Positions 1 to 9,210 of a DNA stretch of 64,000 nt are shown piece after piece. Made by a program: the position numbers and the translations under genes. The DNA is from Paenibacillus protaetiae (GTDB taxonomy: Bacteria; Bacillota; Bacilli; Paenibacillales; Paenibacillaceae): contig NZ_CP035492.1 in NCBI RefSeq assembly GCF_004135365.1, forward strand, positions 2,898,001 to 2,962,000. Direction: 5' to 3'. The notes under the pieces were generated by a model, which saw only the letters and a list, made by a program, of their open reading frames with translations, was not told where the DNA came from and ran no database searches. Position 1 is the stretch's first letter, and the number at the start of each line of letters is the position of its first letter.

Positions 1-252
1 GTTGCCCACTACAAAAAAAGTAGCCTTGGCATGGTATTGCTTCAGCAGATCCAGAATCGGCTCCGTGGATTCCGGAAACGGCCCGTCATCAAACGTTAAC
101 GCGATTTTTTTGGACTGCATCGGCACCTCCCAGACGATTTCGCCCCTTTTCTCATAGTAAGTCCGGTTTTTCATTTCAGCCGGCATATCAAATCCGCATA
201 ACAGCGCTGCCAGGGCTGTCGCCAGCCCGATTGTCATCCAGCGGGACACCAT
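1..252 (-). CDS. Polysaccharide deacetylase (NodB domain), N-terminal part, cut by window edge
   Basis: The 84 visible codons begin at an ATG four bases after an AGGAGG (257-262). An N-terminal hydrophobic segment ([16 protein letters not shown]) suggests a signal peptide or anchor. The NodB homology motif TFDDGP follows, then [26 protein letters not shown], the typical first strand and helix of carbohydrate esterase family 4. Such enzymes remove N- or O-acetyl groups from peptidoglycan or exported polysaccharides, usually outside the membrane. The substrate cannot be told because the catalytic C-terminal motifs lie outside the window. Confidence 0.85.
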   Translation of the reverse strand, partial: MVSRWMTIGLATALAALLCGFDMPAEMKNRTYYEKRGEIVWEVPMQSKKIALTFDDGPFPESTEPILDLLKQYHAKATFFVVGN

Positions 253-356
253 TCATCCTCCTAACGGCGATCATGTGTTAACAGATATGGCTTATTGTCC
301 CTCAATCTGCAAACGTTATCCCGCCGCACCGGCAGCTTTGCCAATTGCTGTGCCCA

Positions 357-2283
357 TTACACCTTCAGCTTGATTTCCTCCGCCAGCCGCGCCATAAACG
401 CGCCAAGCGGAAGCTGGCCCAGCTCGCCTTCGCCCCGCTTGCGGACAGCAGCCGAACCGCTGCTTTGCTCCTGTTCGCCGAGTACAAGCGTATAAGGCAC
501 TTTGTCGAGGCCCGCCTGCCGGATTTTGTAGCCCAGCTTCTCATTGCGCAGATCAGCTTCGGCCCGGATGCCTGCCCGCTTCAGCTGCTCCCTCACTTCC
601 TCGGCATACGCATCGAATTTGCTTGAAACCGGCAGCAGCTTCACCTGTACCGGAGCCAGCCACAGCGGGAACGCACCCGCATAATGCTCCGTCAATATGC
701 CGATAAACCGGTCGATCGAGCCGTAGACTGCCCGGTGAATGACAACCGGACGCACCTTCCGGCCGCTATCGTCCGTATACAGCAGGTCGAATTTTTCCGG
801 CATTTGAAAATCCAGCTGCACCGTCCCGCACTGCCAGCTGCGCTTCAGCACGTCGCGGATATGAAAGTCGATTTTCGGCCCGTAGAACGCACCGTCTCCC
901 TCGTTGACCCGGTACGGCAGCTGCAGCTTCTCCAGCACGCTCCTGAGCGAATTTTCCGCCTGCTCCCATAAGGCGTCGTCGCCCATCGAGTCATCCGGCC
1001 GCGTCGACAGCTCGATGCGGTACTCAAAGCCAAACACGCGGTACAACCCGCCGATTACTTGAATAATGCCGGCGATTTCATCCTCGATCTGGTCCGGCCG
1101 GACAAACAGATGCGCGTCATCCTGGCAGAACGTCCGCACCCGCATCATGCCGTTCAGCGCGCCTGAAAATTCATGCCGGTGCACCTGGCCGAACTCGGCA
1201 AGCCGAATCGGCAAATCGCGGTAAGAGCGGAGGCTGTTTTTATAAATCAGCATGTGGCCCGGACAATTCATCGGCTTTAACGCAAACGATTGGTCGTCCA
1301 CCTGCGTAAAATACATGTTTTCCTTGTAATGGTCCCAGTGCCCCGACTGCTCCCATAAACGGCTGTTCATCATAAACGGCGTTCTCACTTCCTCGAAGCC
1401 GCCCTGCAGCATCAGCTCGCGCGCATACGCTTCAAGCTCGGTACGGATCGTCATGCCCTTCGGCAAATAAAACGGCATGCCCGGCGCTTCCTCCGAGAAC
1501 ATAAACAGCGCAAGCTCCCGCCCGAGTTTGCGGTGATCGCGTTGTTTCGCTTCCTCCAGCATGTACATGTTCATCCAGCTCGGCTTTGGACGGGAATGCC
1601 GTTCCGTAAACACGCTGCAGCATTTTGTTGGCAGAATCGCCGCGCCAATAAGCGCCCGCAACACTTGTGAGCTTAAAAGCTTTCAGCCGCCCTGTCGAAG
1701 GGACATGCGGCCCGCGGCATAAATCCACAAATTCGCCCTGCCGGTACAAGCTGATCACCGCTCCATCCGGCAAGCTGCCGATCAGCTCCAGCTTATACGG
1801 ATCATCCAGCTCCGTGAACAGCCGCAGCGCTTCCTCGCGGCTCACTTCCTCGCGGACAATCGGCCAATTTTCGGCTGCAATTCGCTGCATCTCCTGTTCG
1901 ATGGCTGCCAGATCATCCGCCGACAGCGCATGCGGCATGTCGATGTCATAATAAAACCCGTCTTCGATCACCGGCCCGATTCCCAGCTTCACAGCCTCCT
2001 GGCCGTACAGCCGCTTAATCGCCTGCGCCGTCAAATGGGCTGCGCTGTGCCGGTACACCTGCAGCCCTTCCGGGTCCTCCGCCGTTACAAATTGAACCCG
2101 GCAATCCTGCCTGGCCTGCATGCTTAAATCAACAAGCTTGCCGTCCATCGACGCGGCAACCGCCTTTTTCACAAGGCTCGGGCTGATCGCCGCCGCTGCT
2201 TGCAGCAATGTCGTGCCGCGTTCCATCTCCTTTACCGAACCGTCTTTCAGTGTCAATAATACTCCCACAGCTGACTCCTCCAT
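357..2283 (-). pseudogene. thrS: Threonyl-tRNA synthetase gene interrupted by one frameshift
   Basis: ThrRS attaches threonine to tRNA-Thr in the cytoplasm. The first frame (2283 to about 1560) carries the TGS domain and the HxxxH editing-domain motif (HSAAH), ending in RVYGTAFPSKAELDEH. The family continues in the other frame from MLEEAKQRDHRKLG, with class II motif 2 (RVRTFCQDDAHLF), motif 3 (HRAVYGSIDRF) and the anticodon-binding domain to the stop at 357. Homologues normally have two residues between DEH and MLEE, so the shift near 1575 is a net -2 or +1. Together the two pieces give a near full-length enzyme (about 640 residues). The leader is an intact T-box. No slippery heptamer is obvious. 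Either a second threonyl synthetase gene exists elsewhere or this is a sequencing error. Confidence 0.85.
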
Positions 2284-2612
2284 TCAAAAAGGATTGAACG
2301 CAAAAAAACACACTGTCCCAAGGGACGAGTGCGTTCAGCTCGTGGTTCCACCCTCATTCGATCCGTACGGCTTTCAGGCCGGCGCAAGCTGCGCCCGTAC
2401 CTGTGACGGTCCGTGCGAATCCTTATTGAGCATCCGTTAACGGGGATGATCCGGTGACATTTAATGCTGCTAATCATTCAGCTTCAGCAGGTTCAACGCC
2501 ACAGCTACGAAGGGGTAATTCCATATCCGGCCGCAAAGAAGCTCTCAGCTAACGCTTCTTTCTCTGTATTGCCCTTGATAAGAAATCCTGTCTCCGATAA
2601 TCGCCGATGTAT
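2284..2612 (-). promoter_or_regulatory. T-box leader of thrS (tRNA-Thr sensing)
   Basis: The reverse strand contains the canonical T-box AGGGTGGAACCACG (plus-strand 2341-2354), whose TGGAACC bulge pairs with the acceptor end of uncharged tRNA. It is followed by a GTCCC-TT-GGGAC hairpin and seven T's (2302-2334), the intrinsic terminator. Upstream lies a stem-I-like hairpin (AAAGAAGC...GCTTCTTT) and an ACC triplet at 2516-2514 that could be the threonine specifier; that assignment is inferred, not folded. Uncharged tRNA-Thr would stabilise the antiterminator and turn on the synthetase gene. Confidence 0.92.
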
Positions 2613-2618
2613 GGAAGC

Positions 2619-2647
2619 ATTGTAAGTCGCGTTCCAGAAATAGTCAA
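2619..2647 (-). promoter_or_regulatory. Sigma-A promoter of the thrS leader
   Basis: On the reverse strand TTGACT (2647-2642), a 17-bp spacer and TACAAT (2624-2619) form a near-consensus vegetative promoter. It places the transcript start near 2612, giving a leader of about 330 nt, a normal T-box length. Confidence 0.75.
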
Positions 2648-2674
2648 TAGGCGCATAGGATGGACAAGTCCGTT

Positions 2675-4255
2675 TTAATCGGCTGCAGGAGCCGCCAGCG
2701 GAAAATAAACGTCGACATGCGTGCCTTCTCCCACCCGGCTTTGAATCTCGATCCGGCCCTGATGCGACGACATGATGTTGTGAACGACCATCATGCCAAG
2801 TCCGTTGCCTTTCGCTTTGGTCGTATGGAACGGTTCGCCGATGCGGGCCAGCACCTCTTCCGTCATGCCTTCGCCGCGGTCCGTAATGCCGATCCGCTGA
2901 AACCCGTCCGCTGCGTCCAGCGTCACGCGGATTTCCGAGCCGCGCGGCGAAGCGTCCAGCGCATTTTGCAAAATGTTGAGAAACACCTGCTTCACCTGAT
3001 TGCGGTCGCATCTTATCCATTCTTCCCGGATAGAGCTGCATGTAATCGCAACGCCATTAGTGTCTGCTTTAATTTCAATCAGGCCAAGCACTTCCCGCAT
3101 AATGTCAGAACAGCTCTCATTCTTGAACTGCAGCGCCTGCGGCTTGCCGAGCAGCAGCAGCTCGCCTACGATCAAGCTCATCCGCTCCAGCTCGGACATG
3201 ATGAGGTCATAATGCATAATGCCCTGCTGCCTGCTTTCCGACAGCTGCAGCATACCGGTTACCGTCGTGAGCGGGTTTAATATTTCATGGGCGATGCTGG
3301 CGGCAATCTGACCGGCAAAACCCAGTTTCTCCGCATGGTAAAGCTTCTCCTTCGTCTGCTGCAGCTCCGTGATCTCGCGCAGGCTGCCCACAATACAAAC
3401 GATCGTATGCAGCGGGTCGAAGATCGGGACGACATCCAATATAAAATGGCGCGTCCCGGCCTGAATCTCTACGCCGCCATTTTCTTTCTTGGTGAGCAGC
3501 ACCTGGCGGAACCCTTCGCCAAGCATCGGCAGCTCGGCCGCCGGCATGCCCGGCCTGATCGTTTGCTCCGGACAGAACGCTTTGATCATATCTTCAATAC
3601 GCCCGTTCACTTCTGTAACCGTGCCGTGCTCATCTGTCAAAATAATGCCGTAATGCCGATTGTCGAGCAGCGCCTGATTCAAAATTTGCAGCTGCGTGTA
3701 ATGCTGCTTCAGCAATATTTCGCGTTCGGTATAATCCGCCACCATACGCAGCATGGCGAGCAGATGGGGATGCGCCCCCTGAATATCGGTCATTAAAGAG
3801 ATCGTGCCTGCGATCCCTTCACGGGTGCGGAAGGGCGTTGTATAGCAGGCTGCCTGATGAAACGCTTTATGGTAATGGTCTTCGCCAATCAGCTGGACAG
3901 GCTGCTGAAGCGTCAGGCACGCATGCACCGAATTGATGCCGCATGACGCATCGAAACGCACGCCTTCCGTAAAGCCGATGCTCCGTATCGTAGCCGCCAT
4001 TTCTTCATTCCCTTGAATATCGAGAATGTAACCGGTATCATCGGAAACCGCGATCAATAGCGGATACTCGTCCGTAAACGTAAAAAACTTATCTACAAAA
4101 TAATGAACGGTCTTAATAACTTCCTGGTAAGCCTGGCATTGCTCGGCAAGCTGCTCGGGGGTGAACCGTGTATGATAAGGCGGCGGAGCGTCCGTGTCCA
4201 TGCCTGCCGCCGCGCATTCAAGCTTCCATTGCGAAAGTATCGCTTTGTCGACCAT
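2675..4255 (-). CDS. Orphan sensor histidine kinase (GAF-PAS-HisKA-HATPase), sporulation-kinase-like
   Basis: This 526-residue soluble kinase has an N-terminal GAF-like region of the type found in AcoR-class activators (about residues 50-190), a PAS domain (about 200-300, with DNRHYGIILTDEHGTVTEVNG), and the phosphoacceptor H-box HEILNPLTT. ATPase boxes follow: NILQNALDAS (N), ITDRGEGM (G1) and GNGLGMMV (G2). No membrane segment is visible. No response regulator is adjacent, and the H-box region (NPLTTVTGMLQL, YDLIMSELERM) resembles the phosphorelay kinases of Bacillus sporulation, so a Spo0F-type partner is a reasonable inference. The ATG at 4255 was chosen over an upstream in-frame TTG because the GGGGG ribosome site lies between them. 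Confidence 0.8.
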   Translation of the reverse strand: MVDKAILSQWKLECAAAGMDTDAPPPYHTRFTPEQLAEQCQAYQEVIKTVHYFVDKFFTFTDEYPLLIAVSDDTGYILDIQGNEEMAATIRSIGFTEGVRFDASCGINSVHACLTLQQPVQLIGEDHYHKAFHQAACYTTPFRTREGIAGTISLMTDIQGAHPHLLAMLRMVADYTEREILLKQHYTQLQILNQALLDNRHYGIILTDEHGTVTEVNGRIEDMIKAFCPEQTIRPGMPAAELPMLGEGFRQVLLTKKENGGVEIQAGTRHFILDVVPIFDPLHTIVCIVGSLREITELQQTKEKLYHAEKLGFAGQIAASIAHEILNPLTTVTGMLQLSESRQQGIMHYDLIMSELERMSLIVGELLLLGKPQALQFKNESCSDIMREVLGLIEIKADTNGVAITCSSIREEWIRCDRNQVKQVFLNILQNALDASPRGSEIRVTLDAADGFQRIGITDRGEGMTEEVLARIGEPFHTTKAKGNGLGMMVVHNIMSSHQGRIEIQSRVGEGTHVDVYFPLAAPAAD

Positions 4256-4386
4256 AGAGTTGTATTTCCCCCTTCTCCCCAATATATGACAAAATACTAC
4301 AAAACTATTTTACATGAAATTACATAGACCGACATTACTGTTTGAAAAATATATCCAGCTATTGCCGATATTTTTTTATAAACGGC

Positions 4387-4412
4387 AAAAAAAAGCCCTC
4401 GGTTCGAGGGCT
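4387..4412 (-). terminator. Intrinsic terminator of the ABC/two-component operon
   Basis: Reverse-strand AAGCCCTCG-AACC-GAGGGCTT hairpin followed by a run of T's, about 65 bp past the last permease gene. Confidence 0.85.
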
Positions 4413-4477
4413 TCCCGGCGCTGCCGAAGCAGCTGTATTCCAGCACTTGAATGTAACGCTGCAGCTTTTAATGAACT

Positions 4478-5221
4478 CTACAGCTCTTTGCGGTTGAAAT
4501 AAATGAGGCCGGCTGCGGCAAACAGCACAAAACTGCCTAATACCGTAATAAGCAGATTGGTTAACGGAAGGCCGGTGACCGGCATGCCGTAGGTTAAAGT
4601 GCCCGCGCTCATCATCGCAAGCGCCGGCTGCGCCCATGGATAATAAGGGGCGATCGACGCCGAGTTGATCACGAGCATGTTCGGCAGCGTCAGCATCACA
4701 TTGATGACAAGCGGGGCCGCAAAGCTGCTCCAGCCGGTCGATACCCACAGCTGCAGAGCCGCAAGCGGCAGGCACGCCAGCCAGCTGCCGCCAATCGAAG
4801 AGATCAGCTTCAGCGGAGTCAGTTGTCCCGTAATGCCCTGATAGGCGGCAGCCAGCAGCACCGCAGCTATAAACAGCAGCTGGACGGCGGCAAGCAGCAG
4901 CGCGACAATTGTAAACTTGGCCGTATACAGTCCCGTCCGGGACACCGGCAGCGACAGCAGCTGCTTCCAGCCGCCGCTCCCGTGTTCATAGCGGCATACG
5001 AACGCGGAGAAAATGCCGGTTAGAATCGGCAGCAGCAGCGTAGCATGGAACGAAGACATCGCCGACAGCAATACGCCAAGCTCGTCTCCAGATTTTACTT
5101 CGTCCATCCGTGTCAAAACGCCGACGATTGCCGCCACAAGCGGGCTGACGGGAACTAGAAGCCATATGAACGACCGCGACAATTTCAGCCATTCGGAGCG
5201 GAGCATGTTGCCAAACCGCAT
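4478..5221 (-). CDS. ABC-2 type permease, lantibiotic/bacitracin-immunity-like (second subunit)
   Basis: The 247-residue protein has six predicted hydrophobic helices (WLLVPVSPLVAAIVGVL, ATLLLPILTGIFSAFV, FTIVALLLAAVQLLFI and others). It carries the family pattern YEHGSGGWKQLLSLPVSR, shared with the upstream permease and typical of LanE/LanG and BcrB-like subunits. It starts directly after the stop of the preceding permease gene, so the two are translationally coupled and likely form a heterodimeric membrane domain. The role, inferred from family and context, is removal of a membrane-active peptide or export of a small hydrophobic substrate. It is the last gene of the operon and is followed by a terminator. 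Confidence 0.8.
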   Translation of the reverse strand: MRFGNMLRSEWLKLSRSFIWLLVPVSPLVAAIVGVLTRMDEVKSGDELGVLLSAMSSFHATLLLPILTGIFSAFVCRYEHGSGGWKQLLSLPVSRTGLYTAKFTIVALLLAAVQLLFIAAVLLAAAYQGITGQLTPLKLISSIGGSWLACLPLAALQLWVSTGWSSFAAPLVINVMLTLPNMLVINSASIAPYYPWAQPALAMMSAGTLTYGMPVTGLPLTNLLITVLGSFVLFAAAGLIYFNRKEL

Positions 5222-5935
5222 CTACTCCACATCCTTTCGGTTAAAATGGAGCAGGCCCAGCGCCAAAATGATCATGCCGAAGACGATTCCGGCTCCAACA
5301 AACAACACCGCGTGGTCTCCCCTATATGCGGCCGCCGGCCAATTCAGCGGGAGCCACTCCGACAGCGACATCGTAAACAAGGAGCCAACCGAGGCGACAA
5401 CGCCGAACGTAATCGGCAAGGCCTGGTTTTTGAAGCTGAGGCACAGCCACAGCATAAGCGCGAGCATTGGCCACGACGCCAGGAACGGGCAGAAGGAAAG
5501 CCGCAGCAGGCCGCCAACCGGCATTTCTCCGCCGGAGCCGAGCGCAAAGCCAAGCACTGCCGTTCCGGCAGCCAGCAGCGCACAAGACGACGTCAGCAAT
5601 AAGACGCTTACTGCAAATTTGGAGCTGAATACCGCCAGGCGCGATATCGGAAGCGCAAGCAGCTGCTTCCATGAGCTGGTGCCGTGCTCCACGTTGGCGA
5701 GCAAAGAGCTGACCAGCGTGCAGCCGAGAAACAGCGATACCGGAACAAAATACGATGTATATTCGAGCAGCACGCCCCACAGGTTATGGCCGTAATCATT
5801 AACGAAGTAGTCGTAGCGCAGCCCGAAATTTAATGCCATTAACGCAACGAGCCCCAGCGGCGCGCCGGCGGCGAGCAGCCAGAGGCCTTTGCCGCGTATT
5901 TTCAGGAGGTCGGACGAAAGCGCCTTGCCGATCAT
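5222..5935 (-). CDS. ABC-2 type permease, lantibiotic/bacitracin-immunity-like (first subunit)
   Basis: This 237-residue membrane protein has about six helices and the same VEHGTSSWKQLLALPISR signature as its downstream partner, showing the two arose by duplication. Its ATG overlaps the TGA of the ATPase gene (ATGA), a classic coupling arrangement. The ending FNRKDVE matches FNRKEL of the partner. It presumably pairs with the other permease and the ATPase as a LanFEG-type exporter. The substrate is unknown. Confidence 0.8.
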   Translation of the reverse strand: MIGKALSSDLLKIRGKGLWLLAAGAPLGLVALMALNFGLRYDYFVNDYGHNLWGVLLEYTSYFVPVSLFLGCTLVSSLLANVEHGTSSWKQLLALPISRLAVFSSKFAVSVLLLTSSCALLAAGTAVLGFALGSGGEMPVGGLLRLSFCPFLASWPMLALMLWLCLSFKNQALPITFGVVASVGSLFTMSLSEWLPLNWPAAAYRGDHAVLFVGAGIVFGMIILALGLLHFNRKDVE

Positions 5936-6852
5936 AAGCGCGCTCCCCCTTCCACAATTTGCAGAAACAGCTCCTCCAGCGATTTCCGTTTTTCCTCGAT
6001 GCGGTATATATCATGGCTGCCTGCGACGAGAGTACGGACCAGCTCCGCCATTTCGGCGTCGCTCCAAGCGCCTGGCAGCGTAATGCCGGAAGCGGTCATT
6101 ACCGCCTCTTCTACTCCGTGCCTAAACAGCTTCAGCATCGCCTCTTCCGGCTCCGAAACGCGCAGCTGAATAGAGCTTTGCGCCTGCTCCTGCAAGCGGG
6201 CGATCGTATCCTGGAATACCAGTTCCCCATGGCGGATAATGCCGACTGTGCCGGCCATTTGCTCCACTTCGCTGAGCAGATGGCTGGAGATCAGCACCGT
6301 TATGCCGTGCTGGGCGGGCATGCTTTTGATCAGCTCGCGGATTTCCAATATGCCCGAAGGATCAAGGCCGTTAGTCGGCTCGTCCAAAATAAGCAGCTCC
6401 GGCTGCCCAAGCAGCGCGCTGGCAATGCCAAGCCGCTGCTTCATCCCAAGCGAGTAGCCTTTGACGGAACGTCTCGCTTCCTTGGTCAGCCCTACAATCT
6501 CAAGCACCTCGGCAATTCTTGCCCTAGGCGCGTCTATAATGCGGCGGATCGCCTCCAAATTGTCCACTGCCGTCAAGTGGCCGTAATAGGACGGATATTC
6601 CACCAGCGAGCCGACTTTGCGCAGAAGGGGCAAGCGGTCCGTCTTCAGCGGGCGTCCGAACAGCTCCACCGTTCCCTTGGACGGCTTAATGAGTCCTAGC
6701 AACATCCGGATTGTCGTCGTTTTGCCGGCGCCGTTAGGTCCAAGAAAACCGTAAATATCTCCGCGCGAAATGCGTAAATTCAAATTGGAAACGGCGAATC
6801 GCCCTTTGTAGGATTTGCTGAGTCCTTTCGTTTCAATAACCCAATTACTCAT
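5932..6852 (-). CDS. ABC transporter ATP-binding protein (LanF/BcrA-like)
   Basis: The 306-residue ATPase energises the two adjacent permeases. It has Walker A GPNGAGKTT, Q-loop region, signature YSLGMKQRLGIA, Walker B LLILDEPTNGLDP and the switch histidine in SSHLLSEVE. The sequence past residue 220 is the C-terminal extension common in BcrA/LanF proteins. The ATG at 6852 follows GAGGTGAT and fits better than the ATG seven codons upstream. It sits 70 bp after the kinase gene in the same direction, so regulator, kinase and transporter form one operon. Confidence 0.88.
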   Translation of the reverse strand: MSNWVIETKGLSKSYKGRFAVSNLNLRISRGDIYGFLGPNGAGKTTTIRMLLGLIKPSKGTVELFGRPLKTDRLPLLRKVGSLVEYPSYYGHLTAVDNLEAIRRIIDAPRARIAEVLEIVGLTKEARRSVKGYSLGMKQRLGIASALLGQPELLILDEPTNGLDPSGILEIRELIKSMPAQHGITVLISSHLLSEVEQMAGTVGIIRHGELVFQDTIARLQEQAQSSIQLRVSEPEEAMLKLFRHGVEEAVMTASGITLPGAWSDAEMAELVRTLVAGSHDIYRIEEKRKSLEELFLQIVEGGARL

Positions 6853-6922
6853 CTCTATCACCTCGTAACCCACAATACAGGACCAAGGTTAAAGCCAAGG
6901 AGAGGCGAAGTTTAAAATTCGT

Positions 6923-8341
6923 TTAAAATTGCAAATCCCGCATGCGGCTCCCGGGCTGTTTCGGGCGGATGATGACGTTCGTGCCATCCGGCGACCGGTC
7001 CATCTCCCATTCCAGCTCCATCTCGCGGATCAAATGGTCTACAATAGCCAGCCCGATGCCGGCGCCTTTGCCGCTTCCGGACATGCCGCTGCCCCGGTCG
7101 CTGATCACCAGCGCATCCGTATCCCCTTGCCGCTGCAAGGATAACCCGATATAACGCCCGCCGGAAGCATGGCGGACTACGTTCTGAAACAAATTATCGA
7201 GCACGCGCCGGAAGCCGTTCCGGTCAATCCGCCACAGCAGGCGGCGTTCCGTCACCCCGGCGTCAATATCCGCTGCGATTCCTTCTTTCTCCCATAGCGG
7301 ATACCAGGAAGCCGCCGTTTCCCGGACAAGCCGGAGCACATCAAGCTCCTCCAGCTTCAGCGGATACCGGCCGCTCGTCATAAGCGTATAGGAGAGCAGA
7401 TTGTCGATCAGGCTGCTCAAATCGTCGATTTTAGCGGCCAGCTGAATCATCGCCGCATGCCCGGATTCGCTCATCCGCTCGCGCTGCAAGGCGTACAAAT
7501 GGCCGTTCATCACGGTCAGCGGCGTGCGGAGATCATGCGATAAGCTGGAAATAAGCTGCTGGCGCAGCTCCTGCTCCTCGCGTTCGCGGTGCACGCTAGC
7601 TTTCAGCTGCTCCACCATTTGATTAAAGGCGTCCTCCAGCTGGCCGATTTCATCCGGCTTTTTGCGCCCGATCGGCAGCGGCAGGCCGTCTTCGCCGCGC
7701 AGCGCCATCGCCGCCTGCAGGCGGAGCAGCCGCTGGCGGATTTGGCGGAAAAACAGCAGCGAAATAAAAATAAAACCGCCGAACAGCACAAACATGACCA
7801 AAATATAAATCGGTGTGCCCGGCTGCATATTAAAGGCGTTGCGGAACAGCGATCTCGGCAGCTGGATCACCATAAATCCCGGCCCCGTGCTGCCTTCCCC
7901 CAGAAACGCCGCAACCGTAAAAGGCTGGCCGCCGACATAGTCCTTCATAAACCGCATCGCATCATCCGCTGTCCAATGCGCTGGCAGCTCCGGCGTCTGC
8001 TGCACGGGATGCAGAGTGCCGCCGCCGTCCACCCAGAAGACCGACGCTTCCGGATAGGTTCCCGCCAGCTCGCGGAGCCGCTTGTCCACTTCGTCCGGCC
8101 GCCCGGCATCAAGCCGGGCGGCTTCGTTATGCCATACCTCTTCCACATGGCTGGCCGTCCCGTATTTCAGCCCGTCCCCGCTTTGCTGAAACGAGCCTTG
8201 CGTAAACAAATAAGCAATCGCGGTCAGCGGGAAGATGATCGGCAAAAAAATGACCGCAATCAGAACAATGAGCACATAGCGCGACAGCAAGGAATGCCGG
8301 AATTTGATTCCGCTTGTATGAGCACGTTTCGCGTTCTTCAT
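6923..8341 (-). CDS. Membrane sensor histidine kinase (HAMP-HisKA-HATPase)
   Basis: This 472-residue kinase has an N-terminal membrane helix (YVLIVLIAVIFLPIIFPLTAIAYL), an extracytoplasmic domain of about 130 residues, a second helix (IYILVMFVLFGGFIFISLLFF), a HAMP linker, the H-box SSLSHDLRTPLTV and ATPase boxes DNLFQNVVRHA, DRGSGM and GAGIGLAIV. Its ATG overlaps the regulator's TGA by four bases, so the two are co-translated. The large extracellular domain differs from intramembrane-sensing BceS kinases. It probably senses an envelope-active compound and controls the downstream ABC genes; this is inferred from operon structure. Confidence 0.88.
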   Translation of the reverse strand: MKNAKRAHTSGIKFRHSLLSRYVLIVLIAVIFLPIIFPLTAIAYLFTQGSFQQSGDGLKYGTASHVEEVWHNEAARLDAGRPDEVDKRLRELAGTYPEASVFWVDGGGTLHPVQQTPELPAHWTADDAMRFMKDYVGGQPFTVAAFLGEGSTGPGFMVIQLPRSLFRNAFNMQPGTPIYILVMFVLFGGFIFISLLFFRQIRQRLLRLQAAMALRGEDGLPLPIGRKKPDEIGQLEDAFNQMVEQLKASVHREREEQELRQQLISSLSHDLRTPLTVMNGHLYALQRERMSESGHAAMIQLAAKIDDLSSLIDNLLSYTLMTSGRYPLKLEELDVLRLVRETAASWYPLWEKEGIAADIDAGVTERRLLWRIDRNGFRRVLDNLFQNVVRHASGGRYIGLSLQRQGDTDALVISDRGSGMSGSGKGAGIGLAIVDHLIREMELEWEMDRSPDGTNVIIRPKQPGSRMRDLQF

Positions 8342-9012
8342 GCTCTTACCCGGTAACCGATGCCCCGGACGGTCTCAATGACTTCGGGCGCAGCAGGATT
8401 GCGCTCCAGCTTTTCCCGCAAATAACGGATATGGACCATCAATGTTTTATCGCCTTCGATATAAGGTTCGCCCCATACCGACTCATAAATTTGCTCTTTC
8501 GTCAAAATTTGCCCCAAATGGCGGAGCAAATAAGAGAATATTTGAAACTGCTTGCCCGTCAGCGTAATTTCTTCCCCTGTGTCGCGGTTTTCGATCCGGT
8601 TTTCCTGCTCGAATACTAGCAGATGTTTGATTGCAACCGGCTCTGCGCCGACCGCGCCGAACCGGCGCAGCAGCACCTCGACGCGCGCCGCCAGTTCTTC
8701 CGGATGAAACGGCTTCGTCAAATAATCGTCCGCGAACTGCAGCCCGTGCAGCTTATCGTCGATAGACGTGCGGGCCGACAGCATCAGGATCGGGACGGAC
8801 GGCTCCGCTTTTTTCAGCCGCTGGCCGACCGTAAATCCGTCCAGCCCCGGCAGCATGACGTCCAGAATAACCAGCTTGCAGCCGGCCGCTTCCTCCACCG
8901 CCCGTTCGCCGCTTGTCAGCCATTTGATCTCATAACCCCGCTCCTGCAAATAAGCGCGCACGAAATTGCCGATCTCTGCATCATCTTCTATGTATAACAG
9001 CGAAATGCCCAT
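8338..9012 (-). CDS. OmpR-family response regulator
   Basis: The protein has an N-terminal receiver domain with the acidic pair in LLYIEDDAE, the phosphoacceptor aspartate in LVILDVMLPGLDG, the conserved threonine/serine region MLSARTS and lysine in YLTKPF, then a C-terminal winged helix (LTGKQFQIFSYLLRH ... VHIRYLREKLE). The start at 9012 (MGISLLYIEDD) matches the family N-terminus; an ATG 14 codons upstream is possible but leaves an odd extension. As first gene of the operon it probably controls its own transcription with the kinase and the transporter. Confidence 0.88.
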   Translation of the reverse strand: MGISLLYIEDDAEIGNFVRAYLQERGYEIKWLTSGERAVEEAAGCKLVILDVMLPGLDGFTVGQRLKKAEPSVPILMLSARTSIDDKLHGLQFADDYLTKPFHPEELAARVEVLLRRFGAVGAEPVAIKHLLVFEQENRIENRDTGEEITLTGKQFQIFSYLLRHLGQILTKEQIYESVWGEPYIEGDKTLMVHIRYLREKLERNPAAPEVIETVRGIGYRVRA

Positions 9013-9110
9013 GCCAGCTACATCCTTTCCAGCCTTATGTTCCTCTATGTTCAAGTATGCCTCCTATTCTAGATAAAGTTTTCCGTTCCGTAAACGGCAG
9101 ATGGCTGCAT

Positions 9111-9140
9111 TTGCCACCATGGGGCCGAATATGCTACACT
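9111..9140 (+). promoter_or_regulatory. Promoter of the hflX leader
   Basis: TTGCCA (9111-9116), an 18-bp spacer and TACACT (9135-9140) give a plausible sigma-A promoter with a start near 9147, about 430 nt before hflX and just ahead of the upstream reading frame. Confidence 0.55.
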
Positions 9141-9171
9141 GTAGCTAATTTTCAGGAACGGAGGATTGCGT

Positions 9172-9210
9172 GTGATAGACTTTATCCGAGTTAGAACTTT
9201 GCGCGGCTAA
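9172..9210 (+). CDS. Leader peptide MIDFIRVRTLRG (upstream ORF of hflX)
   Basis: A GTG start seven bases after a perfect GGAGG (9160-9164) opens a 12-codon frame ending in TAA. The product is too short to fold and contains Arg-Val-Arg at positions 6-8. Arg/Lys-X-Arg/Lys is the established motif at which macrolide-bound ribosomes stall (as in ErmD-type leader peptides). The position just after a promoter and before a terminator-controlled gene argues for a regulatory role. It has not been tested, and chance occurrence of a short frame remains possible. Confidence 0.6.
   Translation: MIDFIRVRTLRG

Noticed and set aside
1555-1600. Programmed ribosomal frameshifting in thrS
   Set aside because: No slippery heptamer, stimulatory structure or internal Shine-Dalgarno was seen, and thrS is not known to be controlled this way.
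2505-3041. 178-codon reverse-strand frame across the thrS promoter
   Set aside because: It overlaps the kinase gene's end, the promoter and the T-box leader, and has no recognisable domain.
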